From NCBI GenBank assembly GCA_036510735.1, contig DATCDK010000005.1, positions 1 through 10,049 on the forward strand: DNA of 10,049 bases. Reading direction: 5' to 3'. The notes beneath the pieces are model-generated. The model had not been told where the DNA came from, made no database searches, and saw nothing but the letters and a program-made list of their open reading frames with translations. Made by a program: the position numbers and the translations under genes. The stretch comes from PALSA-607 sp036510735. GTDB lineage: Bacteria; Actinomycetota; Actinomycetes; Acidothermales; Acidothermaceae. Below are positions 1 to 6,724 of this stretch, piece by piece. How positions within the stretch are numbered: position 1 is the first letter of the stretch; the number at the start of each line of letters is the position of its first letter.

Positions 1-4
1 GGTG

Positions 5-86
5 TGGCAGGTGATGGGTTCGAACCATCGTAGGCTGAGCCGGCGGTTTTACAGACCGCTCCCTTTGGCCACTCGGGCAACCTGCC
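5..86 (-). tRNA. tRNA-Tyr (GUA anticodon)
   Basis: Read on the minus strand, the 82-base cloverleaf folds completely. The acceptor stem GGCAGGT (86-80) pairs with ACCTGCC (12-6), with discriminator A at 5. The D stem is CCC/GGG. The anticodon stem GCGGT/ACCGC (59-55 and 47-43) encloses a loop with anticodon GTA at 52-50. A long class II variable arm (GGC-TCA-GCC, about 41-33) follows, and the T arm GATGG/CCATC holds the loop TTCGAAC. GTA plus a long variable arm identifies a bacterial tyrosine tRNA. The 3' CCA is not encoded, because CACC follows the discriminator, so CCA would be added after transcription. The gene is divergent from yajQ. Confidence 0.96.
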
Positions 87-104
87 GTGACGTTGTTTGC
101 TATA

Positions 105-120
105 CCGTCCGGCAGGACGG
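105..120. promoter_or_regulatory. Inverted repeat between divergent tRNA-Tyr and yajQ
   Basis: CCGTCC (105-110) and GGACGG (115-120) are perfect inverted repeats around a 4-base centre, GGCA. They lie in the 63-base gap between tRNA-Tyr and yajQ. A TATA-containing stretch (TATACC on the plus strand, TATAGC on the minus strand) sits directly to the left and could be part of a -10 element for either gene, but no convincing -35 box is seen. The repeat could be an operator or a small leader hairpin. It may also be chance in GC-rich DNA. Confidence 0.25.
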
Positions 121-149
121 CGGATCACAGGATAGCCCAGGAGGTAGTG

Positions 150-641
150 ATGGCCGACTCGTCCTTCGACATCGTGAGCAAGGTGGACAGGCAAGAGGTC
201 GACAACGCCCTCAACCAGTCCGTCAAGGAGATCGGGCAGCGCTACGACTTCAAAGACGTCGGCGCCTCGATCGCGTGGTCTGGTGAGAATGGCATCGAGA
301 TCAAGGCGAACAGCGAGGAGCGCGCGAAGGCGGTCCTCGACGTCTTTCAGGAGAAGCTGATCAAGCGCGGCATCTCGCTGAAGTCGCTCGAAGCCGGTGA
401 ACCCAAGGCGTCAGGCAAGGAGTTCCGGCTCGCCGGGACCATCAAAGAGGGCATCGCCCAAGAGGATGCGAAGAAGATCTCGAAGATCATTCGCGAAGAG
501 GGGCCCAAGGGTGTGCAGGCCCAGATCCAGGGCGACCAGCTGCGGGTGACCAGCAAGAAGCGCGACGACCTCCAGGAAGTCATTGCGCTCCTCAAAGGCA
601 AGGAACTCACCGTCGCGCTGCAATTCACGAACTACCGCTGA
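150..641 (+). CDS. yajQ: YajQ family cyclic di-GMP/nucleotide-binding protein
   Basis: This 163-residue protein is the usual full length for the YajQ/UPF0234 family. Family hallmarks are visible at both ends: MADSSFDIVSKVDRQEVDNA at the N-terminus, then ALNQSVKEIGQRYDFKD, and VALQFTNYR at the C-terminus. The fold is known to be two ferredoxin-like domains; a member in Xanthomonas binds cyclic di-GMP and others bind nucleotides or RNA. The role in actinobacteria is unclear, and it probably acts in the cytosol as a regulatory or binding protein rather than an enzyme. I chose ATG 150 because GAGG at 141-144 lies 5 bases upstream and the family begins with M-A/P-D-S-S-F-D. The ORF is open further upstream to 87, but that stretch has no family similarity. 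It leads a tight cluster: the next gene starts 3 bases after its stop. Confidence 0.93.
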   Translation: MADSSFDIVSKVDRQEVDNALNQSVKEIGQRYDFKDVGASIAWSGENGIEIKANSEERAKAVLDVFQEKLIKRGISLKSLEAGEPKASGKEFRLAGTIKEGIAQEDAKKISKIIREEGPKGVQAQIQGDQLRVTSKKRDDLQEVIALLKGKELTVALQFTNYR

Positions 642-644
642 CTC

Positions 645-1517
645 ATGCGGCTGACCTCAGCACTGCGGAGCAGCATGTCGGCACTTCGCACCGGCAGCGC
701 CCCGCTGCGGGGCGTCACATCGCCGCTCCGCGTCGCTGCCAAGCTCGGCCTCGAGCAGGTGCTCTGGACCCGTGCCGCACTGACGGTTCGGCGCAACTCG
801 CGGGTGCTGTCGACGCCGGCCGTCCCCTCGGCGCTACCCAAGGTCGCGCCGACCGCGGTCATGCAGGACGACGCCGATTGGCGCGACGCCGTCGACGAAG
901 CACGCAAACGCGGGCTGCCCCTGCATCGCGACCTGCCGAAGAACTGGGACACCGTCGGCGCGGCCTCGACAGTGCTCTCCCGGGTAGGGCCAACGGGTCG
1001 AGTGCTGGACGCCGGAGCAGCTCGGTACTCCACGTTGCTGATCTGGCTCTATCTCTACGGACTACGCGATCTGGTCGGCATCAACCTGGAGTTTCGGCGT
1101 CCCGTTCATCACGGCCATGAAGGCTGTGTGGCGTTCGAACCCGGCGATGCGACGGCGACCAGATTCGACGCCGGGTCCTTTGACGCCGTGACCTGCCTGT
1201 CCGTCATCGAGCACGGCGTGCCGATCCCCGAATTCCTCGCCGAGGCCGCCCGGCTGTTGCGGCCGGGCGGGGTGCTGGTGATTTCGACCGACTACGACGC
1301 TGCCCCACCTGACACGACCGGCCACACCGCGTATGGCGCGCCCGTGCACATCTTCTCCCCGGCAGAGATCGAGGAGCTGATCAAGCACGCGGACAAGGCG
1401 GGGTTCGACCTCGACGGCTCGTTCTCCCCGGACCACCCCGAGCGACCGGTGCACTGGAAGCGCATCGGCCTGCGCTTCACATTCGTCCGCATCACGTTCA
1501 CCCGCCGCGCACCGTGA
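645..1517 (+). CDS. Class I SAM-dependent methyltransferase
   Basis: This 290-residue protein should be a cytosolic methyltransferase that uses S-adenosylmethionine; its acceptor is unknown. The Rossmann-type core runs from about residue 105 to 218. Motif I is VLDAGAAR (120-127), the strand-2 acidic residue is E149 in VGINLEF, the motif II/III Asp is D169 (GDATATRFD), FDAVTCLSVIEHGV is at 179-192, and LLRPGGVLVISTDY is at 204-217. This resembles the Methyltransf_11/23 type. About 100 residues of Arg/Ala-rich, poorly conserved-looking sequence precede the core, so the true start may be later. ATG 675 (residue 11) has GGAG at 667-670 four bases upstream, whereas ATG 645 has no clear ribosome site and sits 3 bases after yajQ. 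The motif I glycine run is altered (GAAR instead of GxGxG). It overlaps the next gene by 4 bases. Confidence 0.85.
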   Translation: MRLTSALRSSMSALRTGSAPLRGVTSPLRVAAKLGLEQVLWTRAALTVRRNSRVLSTPAVPSALPKVAPTAVMQDDADWRDAVDEARKRGLPLHRDLPKNWDTVGAASTVLSRVGPTGRVLDAGAARYSTLLIWLYLYGLRDLVGINLEFRRPVHHGHEGCVAFEPGDATATRFDAGSFDAVTCLSVIEHGVPIPEFLAEAARLLRPGGVLVISTDYDAAPPDTTGHTAYGAPVHIFSPAEIEELIKHADKAGFDLDGSFSPDHPERPVHWKRIGLRFTFVRITFTRRAP

Positions 1518-2404
1518 TCGTCGGGCTGCTCCTAGCCCTGGGCGCCGCACTGACGACAGGTGTCGCGTCCGTGCTCCAAGGACTCGCGGCACGCCGGGCT
1601 GCCGAAGAGCCGGCTGATTCATTGGCCGACGGCTCGATCCGAAGGCTCGTCGTCTCCCCTCTCTACCTCGCGGGGGTCGCACTCGATGCCGTCGGCTTCG
1701 GCTGCACCGTGGTGGCGCTGCACTGGCTGCCGTTGTTCCTTGTGCAGTGCGCGGCCGCGTCGAGTGTGGGCGTCACAGCTTTGGTCGGACGACGGGTGCT
1801 TGGCACCGTGCTGCTGCGACCCAGCCTCGTTGCGTTGGGCGGGCTAGGCCTTGGACTCGTACTGCTCGCCTCTGGGGCAATCGCGGAGGAAGCGACGGCC
1901 GTTTCGCGATCGGCGCAGTGGTGGTTGGTCATCGCTTCCGCACCGGTGGTCGTGGCCGGCGCGATCGTGTTGCGATGGGCAGCCGTCCGTTCGAGCGCTC
2001 GCGCGGGCGGCATCCTGGCCGCGATTTCCGGCGTCAGTTTCGCAGGCACCGGGGTTGCATCGCGGATTCTCTCGGATGCACATTCGGTGCGGTCGGTCCT
2101 CACCGCGCCGGCCGCTTACGCGCTCGCGATCTTCGGAGTCGCCGGCATGGCATTCTTCGCAGCCTCTCTCCAGCGCTCGCCCGTCACCATCGCCACGGCC
2201 GCCTTGTTCGGCGTCGAAACGCTCGCTGCGTCGGCCGTCGGGTTGCTCGTGCTCGGCGACTCGACGAGGGATGGCTTCGTCGTCCCCTCGGCTCTTGGAT
2301 TTGTCGTCACGCTCGCCAGCGCGCTGTTCCTGGCCCTCAACGATGATCAGGACCCAGCCGCTGTCGGCCAGATCGCCCCGCGCGCCGCGGTACCTGACCA
2401 TTAG
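1514..2404 (+). CDS. DMT/EamA-like integral membrane protein, putative transporter
   Basis: This 296-residue protein is strongly hydrophobic, with about nine predicted membrane spans. They lie roughly at residues 2-24, 47-67, 70-90, 103-123, 135-155, 163-183, 197-217, 223-247 and 253-275. A short polar loop (27-45) follows the first span and a polar tail (276-296) ends it. The small-residue-rich helices and two-half layout fit the drug/metabolite transporter superfamily (EamA or NIPA-like branch), but I see no motif that fixes the substrate. The GTG start at 1514 overlaps the methyltransferase stop as GTGA, which points to translational coupling and sets the start. The first residues already form the first helix, so a later start is unlikely. 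It may move something related to the methyltransferase product, but that is only inference from the overlap. Confidence 0.8.
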   Translation: MIVGLLLALGAALTTGVASVLQGLAARRAAEEPADSLADGSIRRLVVSPLYLAGVALDAVGFGCTVVALHWLPLFLVQCAAASSVGVTALVGRRVLGTVLLRPSLVALGGLGLGLVLLASGAIAEEATAVSRSAQWWLVIASAPVVVAGAIVLRWAAVRSSARAGGILAAISGVSFAGTGVASRILSDAHSVRSVLTAPAAYALAIFGVAGMAFFAASLQRSPVTIATAALFGVETLAASAVGLLVLGDSTRDGFVVPSALGFVVTLASALFLALNDDQDPAAVGQIAPRAAVPDH

Positions 2405-2453
2405 CGCAGCGGCGAAGCGACGTACCATGTAACCCGCGCGTCGAAAGCGTTCC

Positions 2454-2471
2454 CACTGTATTTCTGCAGTG
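2454..2471 (+). terminator. Possible weak hairpin terminator between the DMT gene and korA
   Basis: CACTGTA (2454-2460) and TGCAGTG (2465-2471) pair over 7 positions, with one G-U pair, around the 4-base loop TTTC. Only a short TTCC follows, so this is a poor intrinsic terminator and may be a leader structure instead. It lies in the 108-base gap ahead of korA, where a korAB promoter should also lie. I see no clear -35/-10 pair there. Confidence 0.25.
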
Positions 2472-2504
2472 TTCCACGGTGAATCGACGCTCTCGAGGAG
2501 GTTC

Positions 2505-2517
2505 GACACCCGGTGTC
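2505..2517. promoter_or_regulatory. Palindrome over the korA start codon
   Basis: GACACC-C-GGTGTC is a perfect 13-base palindrome with a one-base centre, and the korA GTG start (2513-2515) lies inside its right arm. As RNA it could form a 5-bp hairpin with a 3-base loop that covers the start codon. As DNA it has the size of a half-site pair for a dimeric regulator. The ribosome site GAGGAGG (2495-2501) stays outside. The sequence shows the symmetry only, so any function is inference. Confidence 0.25.
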
Positions 2518-4444
2518 ACCCGCACGATCAGCGTCCGCTTCGGCATCTGCGCCAGCCTCTCGCAAGCAGGTTCAGCAAGTCGACCGGGTGATCATCCGCC
2601 TCGCCGGTGACTCCGGCGACGGTATGCAGCTCACCGGTGATCGATTCACCTCAGAGACCGCAGCGTTTGGCAACGACTTGTCGACGCTGCCCAACTTCCC
2701 TGCGGAGATCCGGGCACCGGCCGGCACCTTGCCCGGTGTGTCGTCCTTCCAACTGCACTTCGCCGATCACGACATCATGACGCCGGGCGACGCACCGAAC
2801 GTGCTGGTCGCGATGAACCCGGCCGCGTTGAAGGCAAACATCGCCGACGTGCCACTGGGCGCCGACATTATCGCGAACGCCGATGAGTTCACGCTTCGTG
2901 CGTGCCAGCGCATTGGCTACGCAGGCAACCCACTCGAGGACGGCACGCTGCGCGAGTACCGCGTTTCCGCGGTGCCGCTGACGTCGATGACCGTCGAGGC
3001 ACTCAAGGACATCGACGTCTCGAAGAAGGAAGCCGAACGCGCGAAGAACATGTTCGCACTCGGCCTGCTGTCGTGGATGTACAACCGGCCGACCGAATCG
3101 ACGCTGGAGTTTCTCGAGCGCAAGTTCGCGAAGACGCCTGCGGTCGCGAAGGCGAACGTCACAGCGTTCCGGGCCGGCTACAACTTCGGCGAGACGACGG
3201 AGACGTTCTCGGTTTCGTACGAGGTCAAACCCGCACCGATGAAGGCGGGCACCTACCGCAACATCTCCGGCAACCTCGCGCTGTCCTACGGCCTCGTCGC
3301 GGCATCGAAGGCGACTGGTCTATCGCTGTTCCTTGGCTCCTACCCCATCACCCCGGCGTCCGACATTTTGCATGAACTTTCGAAGCACAAGGCGTTTGGC
3401 GTGCGGACGTTCCAAGCTGAGGACGAGATCGCCGGCGTGACCGCGGCACTTGGTGCAGCGTTCGGCGGCAGTCTCGGTGTGACCACGACATCTGGTCCTG
3501 GGGTGGCGCTGAAGAGTGAGGCGATTGGGCTCGGGGTGATGCTCGAGCTGCCGCTGATCATCGTCGATGTGCAACGCGGCGGTCCGTCGACTGGGTTGCC
3601 GACCAAGACAGAACAGGCCGACCTGCTGCAGGCAATGTTCGGTCGCAACGGCGAAGCCCCGGTGCCAATCGTCGCGCCGAGCACGCCGTCGGACTGCTAC
3701 GCGACCGCGCTTGAGGCGGCACGCATTGCGACCAAGTACCGGACGCCGGTGTTCTTGCTCTCCGACGGTTACCTGGCGAATGGTTCCGAGCCGTGGCTAT
3801 TGCCGGACGTCGAGTTGTTGCCCGACCTGCGGGTGACTTTCGCGACAGAGCCGAACCACGTCGACGCGAAGGGTGAGCCGGAGTTCTGGCCGTACTTGCG
3901 TGATGAGGAGACGCTCGCGCGGGCATGGGCAATTCCTGGCACACCCGGGCTTGAGCATCGCGTGGGCGGTCTCGAAAAGGCCGACGGCTCAGGCGATATC
4001 TCCTACGATCCCGCGAACCACGATCTGATGGTGCGGCTGCGCCAGGCCAAAGTCGATGGCATCGCGCGCGACATCGCACCGCTCACGGTCGACGATCCCT
4101 CAGGTGAGGCCGACGTCTTGGTCCTTGGCTGGGGCTCGACGTACGGCCCGATCGGAGCGGCCTGCCGGCAAGTCCGTGCGCGTGGGCTAAAGATCGCGCA
4201 GGCTCACCTGCGGCACCTGAATCCGTTCCCGGCCAACACCGGCGAGGTGCTTCGAGCCTATGACCGGGTCCTGATCCCCGAGATGAACCTCGGTCAGCTT
4301 GCGCTGCTGATCCGGGCGAAGTTCCTGATCGATGCGGTCTCGTATGACAAGGTCAATGGCATGCCCTTCAAGGCCGTTGAGCTCGCCGACGTCATTGCCG
4401 CAACTATTGGCGAGGCCGCGACCACGAGCGTGGTGGGCAAATGA
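2513..4444 (+). CDS. korA: 2-oxoglutarate:ferredoxin oxidoreductase, alpha subunit with fused gamma domain
   Basis: This subunit pairs with KorB to convert 2-oxoglutarate and CoA to succinyl-CoA and CO2, passing electrons to ferredoxin in the cytosol. Its 643 residues match the long form that fuses the gamma domain to alpha, as in mycobacterial KorA. The gamma domain is at about 22-225, with RLAGDSGDGMQLTGD at 29-43 and FPAEIRAPAGT at 62-72. The pyrimidine-binding domain starts near 253, with YPITPASDIL (277-286), EDEIAGV (303-309), TTTSGPG (324-330) and QRGGPSTGLPTKTEQADL (354-371), the last strongly typical of 2-oxoacid oxidoreductase alpha chains. A domain II-like region, the segment around VLVLGWGSTYGPI, completes the protein. 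GTG 2513 is taken as start because GAGGAGG lies 11 bases upstream; the first 20 residues are an Ala/Ser-rich tail. Its stop overlaps the korB start (ATGA). A pyruvate-specific enzyme is less likely given the two-subunit layout. Confidence 0.95.
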   Translation: MSPARSASASASAPASRKQVQQVDRVIIRLAGDSGDGMQLTGDRFTSETAAFGNDLSTLPNFPAEIRAPAGTLPGVSSFQLHFADHDIMTPGDAPNVLVAMNPAALKANIADVPLGADIIANADEFTLRACQRIGYAGNPLEDGTLREYRVSAVPLTSMTVEALKDIDVSKKEAERAKNMFALGLLSWMYNRPTESTLEFLERKFAKTPAVAKANVTAFRAGYNFGETTETFSVSYEVKPAPMKAGTYRNISGNLALSYGLVAASKATGLSLFLGSYPITPASDILHELSKHKAFGVRTFQAEDEIAGVTAALGAAFGGSLGVTTTSGPGVALKSEAIGLGVMLELPLIIVDVQRGGPSTGLPTKTEQADLLQAMFGRNGEAPVPIVAPSTPSDCYATALEAARIATKYRTPVFLLSDGYLANGSEPWLLPDVELLPDLRVTFATEPNHVDAKGEPEFWPYLRDEETLARAWAIPGTPGLEHRVGGLEKADGSGDISYDPANHDLMVRLRQAKVDGIARDIAPLTVDDPSGEADVLVLGWGSTYGPIGAACRQVRARGLKIAQAHLRHLNPFPANTGEVLRAYDRVLIPEMNLGQLALLIRAKFLIDAVSYDKVNGMPFKAVELADVIAATIGEAATTSVVGK

Positions 4445-5604
4445 CCACTGACCAGGCGTTCGGGCACCGGCACAGTTTCGATCTCGTGCCGGTAGCAGAC
4501 GGTCCGCAGACCGCCAAGGAATACAAGTCGGATCAAGAAGTCCGCTGGTGTCCCGGCTGCGGTGACTACGCAATTTTGGCTGCGGTGCAAGCGTTCTTGC
4601 CCGAACTGGGCTTGCGGCGAGAGAACGTCGTGTTCGTGTCCGGCATCGGTTGCTCGTCGCGGTTCCCTTACTACCTCGAGACCTACGGCATGCACTCGAT
4701 CCACGGCCGGGCGCCGGCGATCGCTACCGGACTTGCGGTCTCACGGCCCGATCTTGCGGTGTTTGTGGTGACCGGCGACGGCGATGCGTTGTCGATCGGC
4801 GGCAATCACCTGATCCACGCGTTGCGACGCAACATCAACCTGACGATCCTGCTGTTCAACAACCGGATCTATGGCCTGACCAAGGGCCAGTACTCACCGA
4901 CCTCTGAGGTCGGAAAGATCACCAAGTCGACGCCGATGGGCTCGCTCGACTTCCCGTTCAATCCGGTGTCATTGGCGTTGGGAGCCGAGGCAACGTTCGT
5001 CGCTCGCACCATCGATTCCGATCGCAAGCACCTGACGGCTGTGCTGCGCGCGGCGACCGAGCACCGCGGAACATCGCTCGTCGAGATCTACCAGAACTGC
5101 AACATCTTCAACGACGACGCGTTCGAAGTTCTCAAAGCGCCCGAGACTCGAGACGACTTCTTGATCCGACTCGAGCACGGCAAACCGATCACGTTCGGCA
5201 CTGAAGCCGATTTGCGCGGCCTGCACCGATCGGCGTCCGGTTCGCTCGAAGTCTGCGACGGCAACGAACCCGACGTCCTCGTGCATGATGCGCACGACGA
5301 CGACCCGTCGCTTGCATTCGCGTTGTCGCGGGTCACCAGACCCAATCTGTCGATGACACCGATCGGCGTATTCCGCGATGTGCAACGGCCCGTCTACGAC
5401 GACCTCATGACAGCGCAACTCGACCAGGCAGTCGCGAAGAACGGCGCCGGCGATCTCGCCGCGTTGCTGGCCGGCGGCGACACGTGGACTGTTACTCAGC
5501 CGCAGGCTGATGAAGCTGCGCTGCCTCAGCCGCAGGCTGATGAAGCTGCGCTGCCGCAGCCGCAGGCTGATGAAACAAGCGCCGCGCCGCCTGCCGCGAA
5601 CTGA
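4441..5604 (+). CDS. korB: 2-oxoglutarate:ferredoxin oxidoreductase, beta subunit
   Basis: This 387-residue subunit holds thiamine diphosphate and one [4Fe-4S] cluster. Likely cluster ligands are C37 and C40 in RWCPGCGDY, C71 in GIGCSSR and C220 in YQNCNIF. The thiamine-binding motif runs from GDGDALSIGG (112-121) to LLFNNRIYGLT (137-147), with the usual GDG...NN spacing; KGQYSPTS (148-155) is also typical. SGIGCSSRFPYYLETYGMHSIHGRAP (67-92) is characteristic of the 2-oxoglutarate or similar 2-oxoacid enzymes. ATG 4441 overlaps the korA stop by 4 bases, which indicates a coupled two-gene operon. No separate ferredoxin-type subunit is present, so electrons should go to a free ferredoxin encoded elsewhere. 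Residues 353-378 are an extra tail of two and a half copies of QPQADEAALP, ahead of a short Ala/Pro end; this lies outside the catalytic region. Confidence 0.95.
   Translation: MTTDQAFGHRHSFDLVPVADGPQTAKEYKSDQEVRWCPGCGDYAILAAVQAFLPELGLRRENVVFVSGIGCSSRFPYYLETYGMHSIHGRAPAIATGLAVSRPDLAVFVVTGDGDALSIGGNHLIHALRRNINLTILLFNNRIYGLTKGQYSPTSEVGKITKSTPMGSLDFPFNPVSLALGAEATFVARTIDSDRKHLTAVLRAATEHRGTSLVEIYQNCNIFNDDAFEVLKAPETRDDFLIRLEHGKPITFGTEADLRGLHRSASGSLEVCDGNEPDVLVHDAHDDDPSLAFALSRVTRPNLSMTPIGVFRDVQRPVYDDLMTAQLDQAVAKNGAGDLAALLAGGDTWTVTQPQADEAALPQPQADEAALPQPQADETSAAPPAAN
5497..5574 (+). repeat. 30-base tandem repeat inside the 3' end of korB
   Basis: Two full 30-base units (5497-5526 and 5527-5556) and a partial third (5557-5574) lie head to tail. 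The first two differ at a single base, the last T/G, which is silent (CCT and CCG, both Pro). The period is a multiple of three, so each copy adds ten residues, QPQADEAALP, without a frameshift. The near-identity suggests a recent duplication by slippage or unequal recombination. Confidence 0.95.
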
Positions 5605-5625
5605 CACGAGGCAACGGGGCAGTCC

Positions 5626-6675
5626 ATGACCGACGACGAGTCCCGTGCTGCTGGTCAGTACGGAGGTCCGTACGGTGGGCCGGCGAATCCGTGGGCGGCC
5701 CCAGGATCTCCTGGCGGCGGTCCGTTCGCCAGTCCTGAGTATCCGCCGGCGCCCCGGAGGTCGCGAACGCTGATCTGGGTCTCAGTGGTCGTGGTCATTG
5801 TGGTGCTGGCGGCCTCGAGCGTGGGTGCGTTGGTCCTTGATACCCACCATCACTCGGGTCCGTCGGCCGCGGCAGTCGCGCCAGCAGCGAGTTCAGCACC
5901 AGCATCGGCCGGGTCATCGGTGCCGCAGTCCTCGCCGTCCACGCAATCACCATCACCATCGTCACCATCGCCGTCGTCCTCGCCATCGTTCTCGCCCTCC
6001 GCGGCGCCGTCGACAGGGCAACCAACGGCACCGGCGGGCGGCGCTGCACCGGGCAGCGCATCGGGGCCACTGGATCAGTACCTGCTTGCCCCTGCTGAGG
6101 TCGGCGCAAGTTCGATGATGTTCCTCATCGATGGTGGCCGTAATACCACGAACCAGGCGACTCTGGATTGGTGCAACTTCACCTACACCAGCGAAGCGCT
6201 GCGAATGACGCGAGTGCAAGTGGAGTACACCGGCAATGCCGCGCTGCCTGCGGGCAACGAGTTCGTGCATTACCAAAAGGGTGGCACGGCCCGTGCTTGG
6301 GCCGAGCTTCAAAAAGCCGTCACGACGTGCCCGCCATCATCAACGACCGATGGTTACGTCAACGATCAGGTCCAGCGCGCCGGCGCAGACAGCGAGCTCG
6401 TAGCGCGGCAGATCATCTTGAGCTACCACGTCACCGACCCGACGGGCCAGCTAAATTTGCCGTGGCAGGCGGTCGTGTACCAGTTCGACGGCGATTACTT
6501 CTCTGGCATCTACGTGTACGGCCTGAGTCGATCGCTCGCCTTGACCGAGGCGGAACAGCTGGCTGCCAAGTCGGCTACCCATTTGGCGCAGGCTAGCCGC
6601 GGCAAGCCGGGCACCGGTGGCGGGCCGATCCAGTCCGTTGCGTCCGCACCTCCGGATACCGGAGTACAGGACTAA
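5626..6675 (+). CDS. Single-pass membrane protein with Ser/Pro-rich linker and PknH-like extracytoplasmic domain
   Basis: I do not recognise a named gene. The 349-residue chain has clear zones. Residues 1-45 are a Gly/Pro/Tyr-rich, presumably cytosolic tail (QYGGPYGGPANPWAAPGSPGG). Arg residues at 44-47 precede one membrane span (48-71). Residues 78-147 are a Ser/Pro/Ala-rich linker. A globular domain of about 180 residues (148-325) begins LDQYLLAPAEVGASS and carries only two cysteines, C183 and C235, which could form a disulfide. The arrangement and the LL-x-P-x-E-V-G opening recall the extracellular PknH_C-type sensor domain of actinobacterial kinases, here without a kinase. That match is inferred from pattern, not a search. 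Start ATG 5626 has GGGG at 5616-5619; it lies 21 bases after korB, so it may share that transcript. A lipoprotein is excluded because there is no lipobox Cys near the span. Confidence 0.8.
   Translation: MTDDESRAAGQYGGPYGGPANPWAAPGSPGGGPFASPEYPPAPRRSRTLIWVSVVVVIVVLAASSVGALVLDTHHHSGPSAAAVAPAASSAPASAGSSVPQSSPSTQSPSPSSPSPSSSPSFSPSAAPSTGQPTAPAGGAAPGSASGPLDQYLLAPAEVGASSMMFLIDGGRNTTNQATLDWCNFTYTSEALRMTRVQVEYTGNAALPAGNEFVHYQKGGTARAWAELQKAVTTCPPSSTTDGYVNDQVQRAGADSELVARQIILSYHVTDPTGQLNLPWQAVVYQFDGDYFSGIYVYGLSRSLALTEAEQLAAKSATHLAQASRGKPGTGGGPIQSVASAPPDTGVQD
5945..6012 (+). repeat. Low-complexity Ser/Pro-coding triplet tract
   Basis: An imperfect run of CCA, TCA, TCG and CCG codons encodes alternating Ser and Pro in the extracytoplasmic linker. 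It includes three close copies of TCACCATC. It is a flexible spacer in the protein and a likely site of small in-frame length changes. Confidence 0.7.
6650..6664 (+). other. Hairpin at the 3' end of the membrane-protein gene
   Basis: CTCCGG (6650-6655) and CCGGAG (6659-6664) are a perfect 6-bp inverted repeat around ATA, ending 8 bases before the stop codon's first base. No T tract follows, so it may protect or end the message only weakly, or be chance. Confidence 0.2.
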
Positions 6676-6690
6676 CCCGAATCTCGGTGG

Positions 6691-6703
6691 GCCTGCGGCA
6701 GGC
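6691..6703. promoter_or_regulatory. Palindrome in the short gap upstream of rarD
   Basis: GCCTGC-G-GCAGGC is a perfect 13-base palindrome centred at 6697, in the 49-base gap between the membrane-protein gene and rarD. It could be an operator half-site pair. No clear promoter boxes or ribosome site are seen beside it, so the functional call is weak. Confidence 0.2.
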
Positions 6704-6724
6704 GCTCCAGCTACGGTTGGCCCT

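Noticed and set aside
87..149. N-terminal extension of YajQ
   Set aside because: The family N-terminus starts exactly at ATG 150 with a ribosome site in front; the extension covers the upstream regulatory gap.
1844..2509. Minus-strand open frame across the DMT gene
   Set aside because: It is Arg/Asp-rich with no motif, while the plus-strand frame gives a coherent multi-span membrane protein coupled to its upstream neighbour.
5497..5574. CRISPR-like array
   Set aside because: The 30-base units are directly adjacent with no spacers and keep the korB reading frame.
6617..6724. N-terminal extension of RarD
   Set aside because: It would overlap the preceding gene and adds Pro/Gly/Arg-rich sequence unlike the RarD N-terminus, which begins well at ATG 6725.
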